Part shown: positions 33,412 through 45,017 of the stretch, piece by piece | How the letters are laid out: each line of letters begins with the position of its first letter | Numbering within the stretch: the first letter of the stretch is position 1 | Source: Gnetum montanum | Lineage: Eukaryota; Streptophyta; Gnetopsida; Gnetales; Gnetaceae | Direction: 5' to 3' | Length of the DNA: 52,537 nucleotides | NCBI GenBank assembly: GCA_015680685.1 | Contig: MNCI01006657.1 | Coordinates: 386,645-439,181, forward strand | The notes under the pieces: generated by a model | The model's input: only the letters and a program-made list of their open reading frames with translations | What the model was told of the DNA's origin: nothing | The model's database searches: none | Translations under genes and position numbers: made by a program

Positions 33412-35486
33412 TCATGGGGGAGATGGCCATCTGTGCTAACCATATACATGGCTCCTAAGTTTTTCTATTTTTTGTGTTACACATTTCTATTTTTGCAAAT
33501 TATTTATTTTATACCTTTTTGATTTTAAAAAATTTTTTCTATTTCACACTACTTTTTGCTTTACACCATCGCTAGTACATTTAAATCCTTTTTCACTATT
33601 TTACACTTTCTTATATATTTTACTTTATTTTAGTGTGATTTTCTAATTTTTGTTAATAAAAGTGCTTTATGCCAACAAGACACAGTGTTGTTATAACTAT
33701 TACTAATGGTGGTTTATGCTTAATGTTTTTTTTTTTTTGCTAATGTCTAGTTTCTATTTTTAAATTTTTGTACCGATGGTTAAGACACGGTTTCTTTTTC
33801 ATGGAACTGGGAGTGAGTCCACATCATTCACCCATCCACAAACTCTATGGTTTTTCTTGTTTTGGAAGTATGAGATCTCTTTCATTAAATAAAAATTTAA
33901 TAAATTTATGACCTTGGTAGTTTCTAGAATTGGGAAGGGTTCAAAGGTCTACATAGAGTGTGACTTCAAGGGGACTCAATACTCTTTGTACTCTTCTACA
34001 TACTTGGGTGCATGAGTGTTTTAATAGACTTCTTACCATTCAATGTTGACCAATAATAGGAATTTGAATAAGTCTTTGGATGATGTGGTTCCCATCCAAA
34101 AAAAAAAATCCAAAAAAAAATAAATACAAAATAAAATAAAAAAAGAGAGAAAAAAGAAAAATGATGGGAATTCAAAGCACATCCCTTAGATAAATAAATG
34201 GGCTACAAGAATTGCTTATGGGACTATAAAGACATGTTACTCATGCCTAAAGATTTCTTCTAACTAAGGCCCTCTCTTACTTCTTACTTCTCTTTTCTTC
34301 TTCTTTAAAAATGGTGGTTGTTTTGTGGGAGCACTCTTGGGTCTTGAGGGGATGGATCGATCTTGAAGTAGAAATGTGAAGTCACTGAAAGCGGTTGGTT
34401 TTAGTTTAGATTAAGGATAAATCTTCTTAGATCATTTAAATACAAATTCATAAAGGAGTTATTATGACCTTAATTTGGAATTCCATTCCACATTCTCCAT
34501 CATCTGTTCATGTTGTCCATAACTCACCTCATTGTTGGTGACCATGTTCTTGTACAGTGTCTTTGTTTGACGTACTTGAATTCTTTGATAGAGTCTTCTA
34601 GGTTTTGGTCATTAACTTCCATCAACCATTAATCACCTATGGGGCTCATGGACTCCTTAGGTTAAGGTTATGCAAGGGCAAACATGGCATGTGCCTACTA
34701 TGGGGAGGATCCACTTACATATCTCTTGGTTGGGTTCATTAAGCACCTTATCCTTAGGCATTCTTGCAACTAGAATCTTTCATACACCTATCTTCTACTT
34801 TCGACCATGTGCTCCTTTACATATTTTCTTTAATTCACACATTCTACATCAAATTTTTGAATTTTTGAGCTCTCAAAGACCCTCTTCAATGATTTTATCA
34901 TATTCTTGACTTTTCTAAAACTCCATGGATCCAACATTCAATAAAAAATTCTTTGTATTTTTTAAAATATTCAAGTTTGGAAAATTTTGTTTACGAACCC
35001 TGTAAATGAGGTTGTGTTGATAAAGCCCATGTGTATACAAGGCCCCGTATATGCAGCACCATTGATGTAGTGCAAAAAAACTATAAATATGTGTGATTCC
35101 CCCTCCCCCCTCTAAGAAAATTTGACATTTTCTCATAAATGCCAAGGGAGTAAGCTCTCCATTCTTCAATCCTATAGCTCCCAAAGGTAAGCTCTTAGTC
35201 ATGGGGACCACAAATGTGCCATTTTTTACAAAAACTTTTTCATCATTTTTCTAACTCCCACAAAGGTTTAACTAAGAAATCAACATTTAAATACCAAATT
35301 ACAAAAATTAAACCCTTCTAACAAGCTCCAGTGACATTTATAATAAAAATTAATTCATAAAATAAAAATAAAATAATCAATTTTCCATGGTCTAACCATA
35401 GCTAGTATAACTAACTAACAAGATAAGGTATTCAAATATCTGAAGTTATACATTATAGCTACTAATCCATGGATGTGTTGTGACCG
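33412..35486 (+). mobile_element. Element C region between integrase and the extra ORF
   Basis: The landmark AGTCATGGGGGAGATGGCC (33410) opens it. T-rich sequence (33455-33620), a T run near 33727 and an A-rich tract (34098-34165) follow. The rest corresponds in position to B 23150-21150. No domain is recognisable. Confidence 0.6.
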
Positions 35487-38348
35487 TAGATGGCATCAAA
35501 AAGTAAACACACACAGGAAGGAGGACCATCTCAACCAAGGGAGAAACAACCTAGAATAGGGAAGGGGCCAAGAATAGGCCCAAGAAAAATCAATTGCAAC
35601 CCATGTCATGGGTCCTCTTAGGGAACATGCTAAAGTGGAATCTATTTGTTAGATTCTAGAATAAGTGGCAACAATAGAACATTCCCACTAGGATGAGGCA
35701 CCAGCTCAACAAACAAACCTTGAGGTGACCTTGATGAAGGCTTTGTTTAATCAAATTAGGTCAAGGAAGGTCTAGAAAACATTGCTTAAGCAGTTAAACT
35801 TTGGCTTTTTCTTGGAGTAAGCACCTAAAGAGGTACAAGACCAATCAAAGACCTCTTCCATGTGGCCAATTATCACTTCCAATGGAGAGTGGTATATCAG
35901 AGAGACATACTTATTTTGGAACAATAGGCAAGTTGGTTTAATGGTCAAAATCAAGGACATTCCAGTGTCCTACTGAGCGTAGGCCATTGTAGAGACACTT
36001 GGGTTACCTAAAACTAGGATGAATCTTATCGAGATTCCAATGCAGGCAAACCCTAACATCAAAAAGGAATGGATCCAACAATGCTATAGTGTTGACCACA
36101 AGGAGTACAGTGCACTCACACCAACAAAAAGAATCCACTACAAGAGTTCAAACTTTTACCTAAACCCTATAGTGAGGCCCAACAAGATCACTACCTTTTT
36201 TGCTTGTGCGTGTGCAACTATGAGTTGGATATTCCCAATCAACCTTCCACAATTGATCTATTTGTAGATAGAGATGTGGTTTAAGAAGAATGAACATGGA
36301 AGGAATGCACTCCCCTTCCCATGCCATATTAGAAAACTATGTCAAAGGGGAGGAATAATCCACTATACTAATGATGTTGTTTGATGCACTCTAACCACTA
36401 ATTAGCTAGAGATGATAAAGGAAAAAATGCCTAAAACAACCATTCAAGAAGAGGAGCAGTAGCCACCTCCTCCACTTTCCACTCAGAAAATTATGTTGGA
36501 CATTGTTGCAACATCCCAATGGTTGCACAAGTATCAAGAATGGCTCTTAAGTGAGAAAAAGCAATAAGCAAGCATGAGTGTGGAGACCCATCTATGTACT
36601 TGCCAACAATGAGTCACCTGGATGAGGTGGCCCAAACTATCAGCCTAATGGGGGAAGGTGGACCCATTTTCTTTGCTCAATGAACATAGTTGTCTACGAG
36701 GTTGAATCCTAGCACTAGAGAGGTAATAGTGTCTCTATCAAAGTAGCAGCCACTCCTGGAGATTTTTGGGAACACCATGACCTTCATGGCACACTTGGAG
36801 GAAGGCAAGGATGCAATAGTATTAGTGATGCAAAACCAATGGTAAGAAACAGCAATAAAGATGGTTGCTGATAAAATTTCCGAAACACTCAATGCACTTG
36901 TGGCATCTGTACTAAATGTCACTATACTTAAAGATGTGTAGATGTCTGCATGGACCATAAGCAATAGATTAAGTGTAGCATAGCATGAACAACTACTAGA
37001 CTAACTAGTAGAAATTTGGAAACTGCTTTCAGATGTCTTTGATCTTTTGAATAGTATTACTGTAGCCAAATCGAAGTTACCAAAGGCAAGGGCTAAGACC
37101 ATTATTTTGGAAAGGCAACTTGAAACAACCAAGGAGCTGAATGAATTCTTGGCTACTAAAGTTATTGAATTGGAAGCCTAGAGTTTCTTAACCCAACATT
37201 GACATGAGATGATCCTCTTGAATAGTTTCACACCAAGCTAAAAGGGGTTGAGGGTGTGATAGAAATGGTGGTGTTCTATTGATCCTTGGTAGAGGCCACC
37301 CAACATAAAATTCAAAAGGCCATGGATCTAACCCATCTGGAGAATATGTAGTTGATCATAGAAAACTATTGCTTGCAAAACATTAATGAGCATAAACAAT
37401 AGTTGACTAATTTTATCCATCAACAATAGGAGCAACTGGCCAAAACAAACATAGAGTTAAGAAGATTAGTAGCTAAGAATAGAAACCTCTCTATGGAGGA
37501 GGTACATGCCCTTTGCTAAAAAACTGCAATAGAGGTAGCTGCCTAGAAATTAGAGGCTCTCAAATTTGAGAGAGTCAAGGATTGCTACAAAGACCAAGTT
37601 GGCCTACAAAAGGAAGTAAATGAAAAACACATTCAAGATGCAAAAAAGAAAAAAAAAGGTGAATGAGACCTTCTAGCAACTCCAACAAGGATGCAAATTA
37701 AGGCAACCCATCATTGATGGGATTGATTAATATAAAAAAGCAGAAATTCACCTAAAGGAGTTGTAGATAGAGGAAATGACAGAATATATGGAGATTTCCA
37801 ATCTTTGGTATGAAAACCTAGCTATGTTAACTACCATATGGCCATAGTCAAAACTAGAAAAGTAGGTGGCTAGCTTGTACTTATTGTACAAGGCCAAGTT
37901 TAAGCATCACAAGGACACCAACCAAAAGGTTATGGTGGCAAACATTGAACTTTAGGTTCTCAAGGGCAAATACATTGATAAGAGATCAACTACTAAGAAC
38001 CTAGCCAAAAGAATGAATGACTACCATGAGCTGCAGAATGCAGTGAAGGCATTCAATGTCAAATGCAATCAATTTGCTACCTAGTTCATCAACATCAAGG
38101 AGTTGTTCCTAGTAATGCCCTATCCATGGGATATCCCCATAATAGCCCACATTAGCGATGCCACCTAGACTGTGAATGATCCTCAAGGTAAGGAGAAAAA
38201 TATGAAGGCATTACTAGATGCCTTTCACTTTCCACCAAAGGTAGCAGTTGCAGTAGGACAACCACATCTACCTCAACCACCACGTGCATTTGAAGCTAGC
38301 AAAGGTCCTTTAAAAAATCAAGAGCCTCCACCGCCTATGACTATTTGA
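35487..38348 (+). pseudogene. Element C extra 3' ORF (putative plant transposon protein type)
   Basis: It starts near MASKSKHTQEGGPSQPREKQ (about 35489) and ends in a Pro-rich tail (38260-38340). The central block (35940-36340) reads AIVETLGLPKTRMNLIEIPM, NIKKEWIQQ, SSNFYLNPIVRPNKITTFFA, then NEHGRNALPFPCHIRKLCQR. This matches the layout of the putative plant transposon protein domain found after pol or near gag in plant gypsy elements. Beyond 36430 the translation is rich in Glu, Lys, Gln and Leu, suggesting a long coiled coil. Many TAG stops break it. The same C-terminal tail, GQPQPPPQPQ-like, is kept in D (50990-51080). Confidence 0.65.
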
Positions 38349-38562
38349 TCCTCTCAACCACCTTCATGCCATTAAAGGATGTGTTGTCTAGTTTGAGTAC
38401 TCATGTCATGGTGTTCAATTTTGTGTCATGAACACCACAAGTTTTTGTAATGATTTTGATTTGTACATTTAGGAACTTAGTTTTGTTATGTCAAGAATTA
38501 GTCAATAATCCCATACCTTCCCAATTTTGTAAAGCAACTCAAGGATGAGTTTTCATTTAGTC

Positions 38563-38571
38563 ATGGGGGTA
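38563..38571 (+). other. Polypurine tract of element C
   Basis: ATGGGGGTA immediately before the 3' LTR, in the context TTCATTTAGTCATGGGGGTA. The same context stands beside LTRs A, J and D, and with one change beside B. Confidence 0.8.
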
Positions 38572-39384
38572 TGATGAGGCATCAAAATGTCATATCAACA
38601 AGCCCCCATTGATGTGGCATCATCTACGTGGTGTTGCCCCATTGATGGGGCCATGTCAACGTGGCATTTGTTGCATTTATGATGCCCCATCAAGGTAACT
38701 TCCCAATAAAGTCTATAAATACATGCTCACTTGCCATGTTTATGGGATGTCAAGTCATAGTTGTAGTAGAGCTCTTGTAGTTTTTTCATATGAGAGTTAG
38801 AATATTTCTCTAAGTGCCTATAGTAGGAGTCAGAAAGTGTAGAGCTAGAATAAATTAATGATTTCTTTTTGTATTTACTATTTTCATTAATTATGTAATT
38901 AATTAAGCTAGGCTAGACTTAAATTGATTAAATAATTAAGCTAAATAGATTAAACACATAAGTATGACTGCTTCAAGCATAACATACAGCACTTGGTAAT
39001 CCTAGCAGTGCTTAATGTTTGGTATCCTAACAATGTTTTATGCATTCAGGATGTGTATGGAAAGCGGGACTAGATACTTATGTTAGGATTAGTTAGAGAT
39101 TAACTAATTAGTACATTAAATTAGCTATTAAATTACATCATTCTTTATTTTAAGCACTTCGAACAAAAAACATAAAATAATGAAAATCATATGCCTTAAT
39201 TACACTTAGCCATACCTTTGTACATCACAAGTGTAATTGGGAAGACAACGAATGACTATTAGGGCAAGTTCACTTCCTAGAGGCTAGTGTACTCAAAGAC
39301 AAGGAGTCCACGGAATTCAACCAGATCACATGTGAACACTTAGTGATTCGTATGGTTGAGCGTAGGGGTACTTGCCACTCATCA
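38572..39384 (+). repeat. Element C 3' LTR
   Basis: Begins TGATGAGGCATCAAAATG and ends GGGGTACTTGCCACTCATCA. It shares TATGGGATGTCAAGTCATAG with the 5' LTR apart from single changes, the TATA box and the core ACTTGGTAATCCTAGCAGTG (38991). The two LTRs differ by many transitions and a U3 length change, so the insertion is old. Confidence 0.85.
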
Positions 39385-39775
39385 TGGAATAATTTATCTA
39401 CATAATGCTCTAAGAATTTATTGGGATTATCTTTCTTTAGCATCTATACCTTAGAGGCTATCTAGCACTACCACCACAGTTAGGCCTATCATTGGCCAGA
39501 AGGGATGGCTAGTCCTCTTCATGTCCTGCTTCACCCAATGCCTATTACTTGCTTGCAACTCCATGCTAATATGACCTCTAATGCCTAGGTATAAATACCT
39601 TAGGTAAAACCCCCAAAGGTTACCCCAAAAACCATGCCTGTTATTACAATACATCCCTTTTGGTCTTAATTACAACTTACCATTTTGAGTCTTATTATAA
39701 TAATTATGACACTTGTTATGAAGAGACATCATATTTGTTATGTAGTAGTAGCATTCATGAATGGAGATGTAAGTA
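39385..39775 (-). repeat. Right copia LTR, part 3
   Basis: Aligns with 8593-8812 and 14898-14972 of the left LTR (CATCTATACCTTAGAGGC, AGAAGGGATGGCTAGTCC, GTTATGAAGAGACATC). It also keeps about 100 bp that the left LTR lost beside element A. Confidence 0.75.
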
Positions 39776-40350
39776 AACACCCAGGAATATCTTTAGGTGC
39801 CATAAGAAAAACAAGCTACAATACCATTGTCGAAGTTAACAATAGAAGACTAATAAGAGTGCTAACAAAATGTCCCAAGATTTTCATCTTAATGGCAACT
39901 AAAATTGCACAAACTTTAATATGTTGCTAGACATTACATGGGATGACTACAATTGAAATGCTAAAGCTTATTATCACTCAAGATTGTTGGAGTGATATAG
40001 TAGCAAGGAGTTTTCAATTTTTTTCTATAAATATATCGATCTTGGATACTAGATTAATGAAAATTGAGATAAGATTGAATTGTGTCGTTGAAAGCTGCTA
40101 CAATGATGTGACACAATATGACCAACAATTTTCTTTGTTTGGAACTTTTATGTTGTCAATCCTTATCACTAAATCAACTAAGGCTGATATCCTAAGCTCG
40201 ATATTGATTGAAATTACTAAAATCGATTTCCAACAATATCCTTTGTTCTATAAAAATCAAATACTAAAACAAGCAACAAACAAGCTCAATCTAAGGGCAA
40301 ATGATCATCAATTGATCTTCAAATTAGGAAATGAGGTTGTAAGAGACTAG
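39685..40350 (+). other. 222-codon frame with a single stop, unknown
   Basis: Two open pieces (39685-39930 and 39943-40350) lie in the same frame, separated by one TAG. The first third overlaps the copia LTR end, so a real coding unit could only begin after about 39775. The translation is Ile/Leu-rich with no recognised domain. Neighbouring sequence is riddled with stops, which makes the length notable, but composition bias could explain it. Confidence 0.2.
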
Positions 40351-41538
40351 ACAACATACTTAATTTATAAATCAATATATGTAACAAGATTTAACAAAGC
40401 ATTTAGTTATAGATTCATCACATATGCTTCAAAGACATGAGAAGATATGAAACATGAGAGAAATTAACAATCATTCAACCCTCAAAAGGCTTAGATCTAG
40501 AGTTGATTTGTCTAGAACTATCTTCAACTATCAAATACATCAATCTTCTAAGCTATTCAAGCTTACAATATTCAAATACATGCTAAAATTGTATAAAAAT
40601 AGGTTATTATAAAAAACCCTAAAGAAGTTCTCAAAAAATCTTTGCAAATGAGCTTTTAGACATTGATATAAGAATGAGAATTAAAAATCCTTAACATGAA
40701 AATCTTTCTAGTTGAGGAATTTATGAAATCCTTGCTAGAATTTTAAATTCAAAACATTAAAAACTTTCATAGTATACTTCTAAAATAGATATAAATATAA
40801 ACCAACATTTATGATCAAAATGCTTGTAAATATTAAGAGAATAATATAGTGAAACTTGTGAGCTAAATTGTGAGAATGTGAAAATTAAGAATTTGTGAAA
40901 ATGTGAGAATGCAACTGTGAGAAATCTATGAGAATATTTTCAGAATTGAAAGAAAAAATTATGAAAATCAAATAATTTTAAGAAATTCATGTTGTAAGAG
41001 CTTAAGGACTCACTAGCACACTCTCTTTTTTTATTCACTTTCCAAATTATTTAAAGTGCTCTCATCAAGTTTACAATGAATGAGAGGAATTCTTCTTATA
41101 GCTTTATAGGATGCCTCACTTTGATGAGGATTATATGTGGGATCAATGATCCATTAAAAAATTGAAGTGTGCAAACACTAACATGAAATTAAACATAGAC
41201 TTTAAACTTTGAAAATTAAATACCAACTCCTAATGACTCCTTATGAATCCTAACTTTAAAACTAAAAACATTACATGACTTAAGTTAAAAACATGACAAG
41301 AAATAATAAATTGAAAGCAACATTGATGGTCCAAATGAGGACCCATTTCACACTATCTCTAACATCCTCGTCATTGGAAGAAAGAGGGTCTTATCTAAGG
41401 AGAACATTACCTACATTAAGAGCTTTCTATTTGCTTGTAAAACTATTCTAAAGAGTATGCCTACTAGCTTGAAGGTTGTCCAAAGCTTTTTTTAGTGCAG
41501 GCCTAACTCAAAATTTCATAATGCAAGTACAGGGTGGT
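40351..41538. other. AT-rich spacer
   Basis: No gene was seen. Short GTGAGAATGTG-like words recur at 40860-40935. The sequence is otherwise featureless up to LTR E. Confidence 0.5.
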
Positions 41539-42499
41539 TGATGAGTGGCGAGGTACCCCTACACTCAACCATACAAAACGAGCGTAGCATGCATGATCCA
41601 GTCGAACTTTGCAGACTAAATGCCTACACGCCCCATGGAACACTTGAGGTTAATCATTCGTTGTCTTTCCAGACTTACTTGTAGTTGTCACGGTGTATGG
41701 TTAAGTAAGTTCGAGGTATATGATTTTTATAGTCTTTTATGTTTTTATGTCTTCTATGCTATTGAGGTGAAGGGTTGAGAAACTAACTAACTCTAACTAA
41801 TGACTGAGTCTAAACTAACTACCATCAGCATCCATTCCCACTTACCATACACACCCTAAACTATGCAACCGCGGCTACCAAATGCTAATCATTACTGGGA
41901 TCACCATGCGTAACGCACGTGCTCGAAGTGGTCGTACTGAGGCACTTAACTAGCCTAAACGTAATGAGCATCCGTTCCTTGACTAGCCATACACATCCTT
42001 AGATGCTCGTAATCAAGTCGTACTCATTCTGCATTCTAGGAGTTGAGGGTGAGAGAATATAATCGCGATGAGCAGCCAATTCCTTGATTAGCCATACACA
42101 TCCATAAATGCTCGTAATCAAGTCGTACTCATGCTGCGCTACTGCAGGGTAATAAATAACAGGTAAGAAATAACATGTAATAAATCCTATTCCATGCACT
42201 GCAAGGTTTCTCCAAAAAGCTCATTTTTATTTCTGTACAAAACTTGCGTTCAGGTACAATGTTGCTCGAATAAAGATCCATTCACCTGGGGACTCCTACT
42301 GCGGGCACATGGAAAATATTCTATCTCTAGAGTGATCAATCTGCCAGAGTTTCCCTACTTCTAGCCTAGGATGAGAAATAAGGGGAGTGCCGCCTCTTAT
42401 TTATAGATAAATCATCCATGCCATTTGCAAGTATATGTTCTCATCCTAGCCTAGAAGTTAATCATCCGTGCCATTTGCAAGTATATGTTCTATCCATCA
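41539..42499 (-). repeat. Gypsy LTR E
   Basis: Begins TGATGAGTGGCGAGG and ends TCTATCCATCA. It is close to LTR A over most of its length. Minus TATA at 42397-42406. It holds a direct duplication of about 70 bp (41964-42032 and 42068-42137, offset 104 bp). A second duplication lies near its end (CCATTTGCAAGTATATGTTC twice). Flanks GTGGT and TTAAA do not match, and no internal region is attached, so it is a solo LTR without a visible target duplication or a rearranged remnant. Confidence 0.7.
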
Positions 42500-42518
42500 T
42501 TAAATTAGCTTACTAGGA

Positions 42519-43417
42519 TGTTGAGCAAGGAGTAGTCCCTATGTCCAACCATATAAATCACAAGTATTGCACTAGCAAACTGGTCGAATTTCATGGACTT
42601 TAGCTCCTAAATGTATAATAGGAATGGTAGTCACTTAAAGGTGTGATTGTTGTCTTCTTGGCTTCACTTATGTAAGTGCAAAGGTATGGTTAAGTGTAAG
42701 CCAAGGCACATGATTTTTATTGATTTTATATGTTATTTGCTTTGATCTAAGTGTGAAACAAAGTAATTAATTGTGAGTTAACTAATTAACTATCTAATGT
42801 ATTAATCTAATTATTCTAACATAGGCATCTAGGCTCACCTTCCATGCACTAAACTTGTTATGAACGCTACTAGGTTACCAAGTGTTAGGATACTAGGCGA
42901 AGCAAGTGATAACACCACTAGGATTACCAAGCATTAACGGTATGTTCGAGGCAATCATACTTATGTGTGATTATTAAGCACATTAATTAACTAAGAACAT
43001 GAACATAAAATGCATAATGATAAAGTGCATGAATGAAAGCATTAAACTATTCTTAGTGTTGCAAGGAGTTCCAAGAATCTCATCTTTATTACTAGCACAT
43101 CAAAGTGTTCAAGTAGATTGATGTTTGAACAAGGATCCATACAATCCTTGAAGTCCCATTGTAGGTACTTAGAAAATATTCTAACTTTGACAAAAAAAAC
43201 CTGCAAGAACTTGGCTACTTTATCAACTTAACATATCATAAATGTGGTGAGTACATGCATTTATATAGGCAAAGACAAACATTGTGTCAACACATCTATC
43301 CATGTGTTGGCAGGGATGCATTGATGGGGATATGTCGACTAGGCTGTGTCGATGGGCCATGTTGACAGGGATGCGTTGATGCATGCTCACCAATGCAACC
43401 CATCAAGTGATTTATCA
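42519..43417 (-). repeat. Solo gypsy LTR F with target duplication
   Basis: Begins TGTTGAGCAAGG and ends GTGATTTATCA. The flanks TAGGA (42514-42518) and TAGGG (43418-43422) form a 5-bp duplication with one mismatch. No primer site or polypurine tract adjoins it. Minus TATA at 43260-43269, and U3 carries CATCAA/TGTCGA words like element C. It formed by recombination between the two LTRs of a former element. Confidence 0.75.
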
Positions 43418-43422
43418 TAGGG

Positions 43423-44640
43423 GCACCTACAAGTTCTTTGAAGCCTATGCAATGATTTGGCCCTCAACCAACTAGCATTCCTCCTTGATGTTATTAACCA
43501 TGCTATCACTCGTGTGCATGCTGACTTGCTCCCAATTTATGAGCATGAGGGCCTTCTTGAGTCTTTGACTCACAAATAGTAATCCATAAGTCTGACATTT
43601 TGGAGGCTAAATATACCCATTCTCTTTGCTACATTGATAAATTGTCATACACATTCACCTCATGTTGACTATATGTCTTGGAATATACTTATAATCATTC
43701 TTTTGGGTTCTAACACCTCTTCTTCCCAAGCATCACTGGCTAATCTCACTACAAACACTAACTCCATTTTGACTTTGTCATCTACAATTGCCTCATCTCA
43801 ACACCAGCACCTACATAACCCTACTCACTTGGTGGTTGACCCATCCAACATTGACAATTCCTCTTACTCCCACATGGAATGCTCCCCCAACCTTGATTCC
43901 ATGCCAACTTGTGACATTATTTGCACCAACTCAGTTTGAACCTCCATAAGCCACCACGCTCTCACACATAGTTAATTCACCTCTTGTGCATGCAAAACAC
44001 ACCTCCTTTTGCCCCGTTGACATTTCGATGACATAGAACCACTGTGCTTCCAATACTCTACCCCTACTCCCCTTTCTAGAGATCCAATGGGGCATCACTG
44101 ATGCCTTGCTTAGAATTCTTATTATGAGCTCTAGTAGGGGGACATGTTCAATCTAGTGGATTTTGGTTGGGTCTTTCTACAACTAGACTAAAATGATGAT
44201 GATGCCTTGATTGCATAGTTGTTGGTCTACTTTATCATAATCTCTCACTTGACACTACATGGTTGAAACAACCTACCACACCACATCACCATGGTTTTCA
44301 CTTAATGCTACAATAATGTTGATTATTCATGCCACATGGTGGCTCTTATCTATTCATATTGTTGTTTTGATTGCCAAAGTCACAATAGATTTTGTTTTTG
44401 TTAGGCCTACATGAAACACTGCTATTAGTTCTTGTAAACTTTAGTTTATATTAATATAATCACCTTTAAGTTTTTTCTATTAAATAAAAAAATTAAAAGA
44501 AATTTTATAAAACTCTACAATAAGCCGAGGAATAGGATATTGCTTTAATACTTAAATACAAAGTGTACCCTATCTGTCTAATTTACAGTATGCTCCTCGA
44601 TCCTCACTCCACACAAGACTAAAGTGCAATAGTAATTAAA
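43423..44640. other. Decayed sequence of unknown origin
   Basis: A 101-codon plus frame (43634-43939) is rich in Ser, Thr, Asn and His. Open pieces before and after it (for example LALNQLAFLLDVINHAITRV near 43460) hint at an old coding region, but no domain is recognised. The last 200 bp are AT-rich. Confidence 0.35.
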
Positions 44641-44693
44641 ATGGTATGGACAACAAATGACTAAGAGGGAGTTAAATCCATTCATTCATGTTG

Positions 44694-45017
44694 CTAGGGC
44701 AGGACAAAGAAGAGCCTTGTGCCAACGACAGCCCAGTTTTCATAGGTCCAGCCATCCACCTTCCTTGCCTTTCTATGACACCAACCATGATAATAACAAA
44801 TAGTTGTTGTATAGTATCCTCCCTCTCTATCTCTCCCCCAAACACAATAATTATGGTCCCACTGGACATTACGTTGCATTTGACACCCCTCAATTGTGCA
44901 CAACAATAACAGTGCCGTAGCAAAATGGTTCTCCACTTGCTCATGCACCAAATTTATATGAATTGGTACATCAGAAACTGAATCAGATACCTGAATGATG
45001 GTTTCCCACTTGCTCAT
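44694..45017 (-). CDS. 107-codon frame rich in Trp, Tyr and Cys, unknown
   Basis: Opens with ATG near 45017 and closes at 44694. The translation contains ICYYHGWCHRKA and VDGWTYENWAV, with five Trp and four Cys, an unusual composition for noise. An alternative minus frame (44672-44944) is also open over the same DNA, which weakens the case. The DNA here is GC-richer than the retrotransposon blocks. No family, signal peptide or splice site settles it. Confidence 0.25.
   Translation of the reverse strand: MSKWETIIQVSDSVSDVPIHINLVHEQVENHFATALLLLCTIEGCQMQRNVQWDHNYCVWGRDREGGYYTTTICYYHGWCHRKARKVDGWTYENWAVVGTRLFFVLP

Larger units (their letters stand above)
26663..39384 (+). mobile_element. Gypsy element C: complete in structure, dead in sequence
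   Basis: A plus-strand 12.7-kb Athila-like element with 5' LTR, tRNA-Asp primer site, gag, protease, RT, RNase H, integrase, an extra 3' ORF, polypurine tract and 3' LTR. TGAAA (26658-26662) and TGGAA (39385-39389) form the target duplication with one mismatch, and the empty left copia LTR has a single TGGAA at 8593-8597. Stops, mostly TAG, and some frameshifts break all ORFs. It is the only element here with all enzyme domains, and is of the type that could once have served A and B. Confidence 0.9.
8436..39775 (-). mobile_element. Ty1/copia element, host of three nested gypsy insertions
   Basis: Two direct repeats (8436-8812 plus 14898-14972, and 17232-17293 plus 26598-26662 plus 39385-39775) flank a minus-strand copia integrase/RT remnant (14973-17231). 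The repeats begin near TGTGACATCCC and end near GGGGATGTGACA, as LTRs do. Without the nested elements A, B and C only about 3.2 kb of copia remain, so most of gag, the RT 3' half and RNase H are gone. Both LTRs were hit by gypsy elements, which makes the copia insertion the oldest event of the block. The outer target duplication could not be recognised. Confidence 0.75.

Noticed and set aside
34098-34165. A-rich tract as a polyA tail of a processed pseudogene or LINE
   Set aside because: It lies inside element C with no gene or target duplication next to it; it is a low-complexity expansion.
36677-36964. Minus-strand 95-codon frame in element C
   Set aside because: It is antisense to the coiled-coil part of the extra ORF and has no recognisable content.
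41534-42504. Target duplication for LTR E
   Set aside because: GTGGT and TTAAA do not match, and shifting the ends by a few bases gives no better pair.
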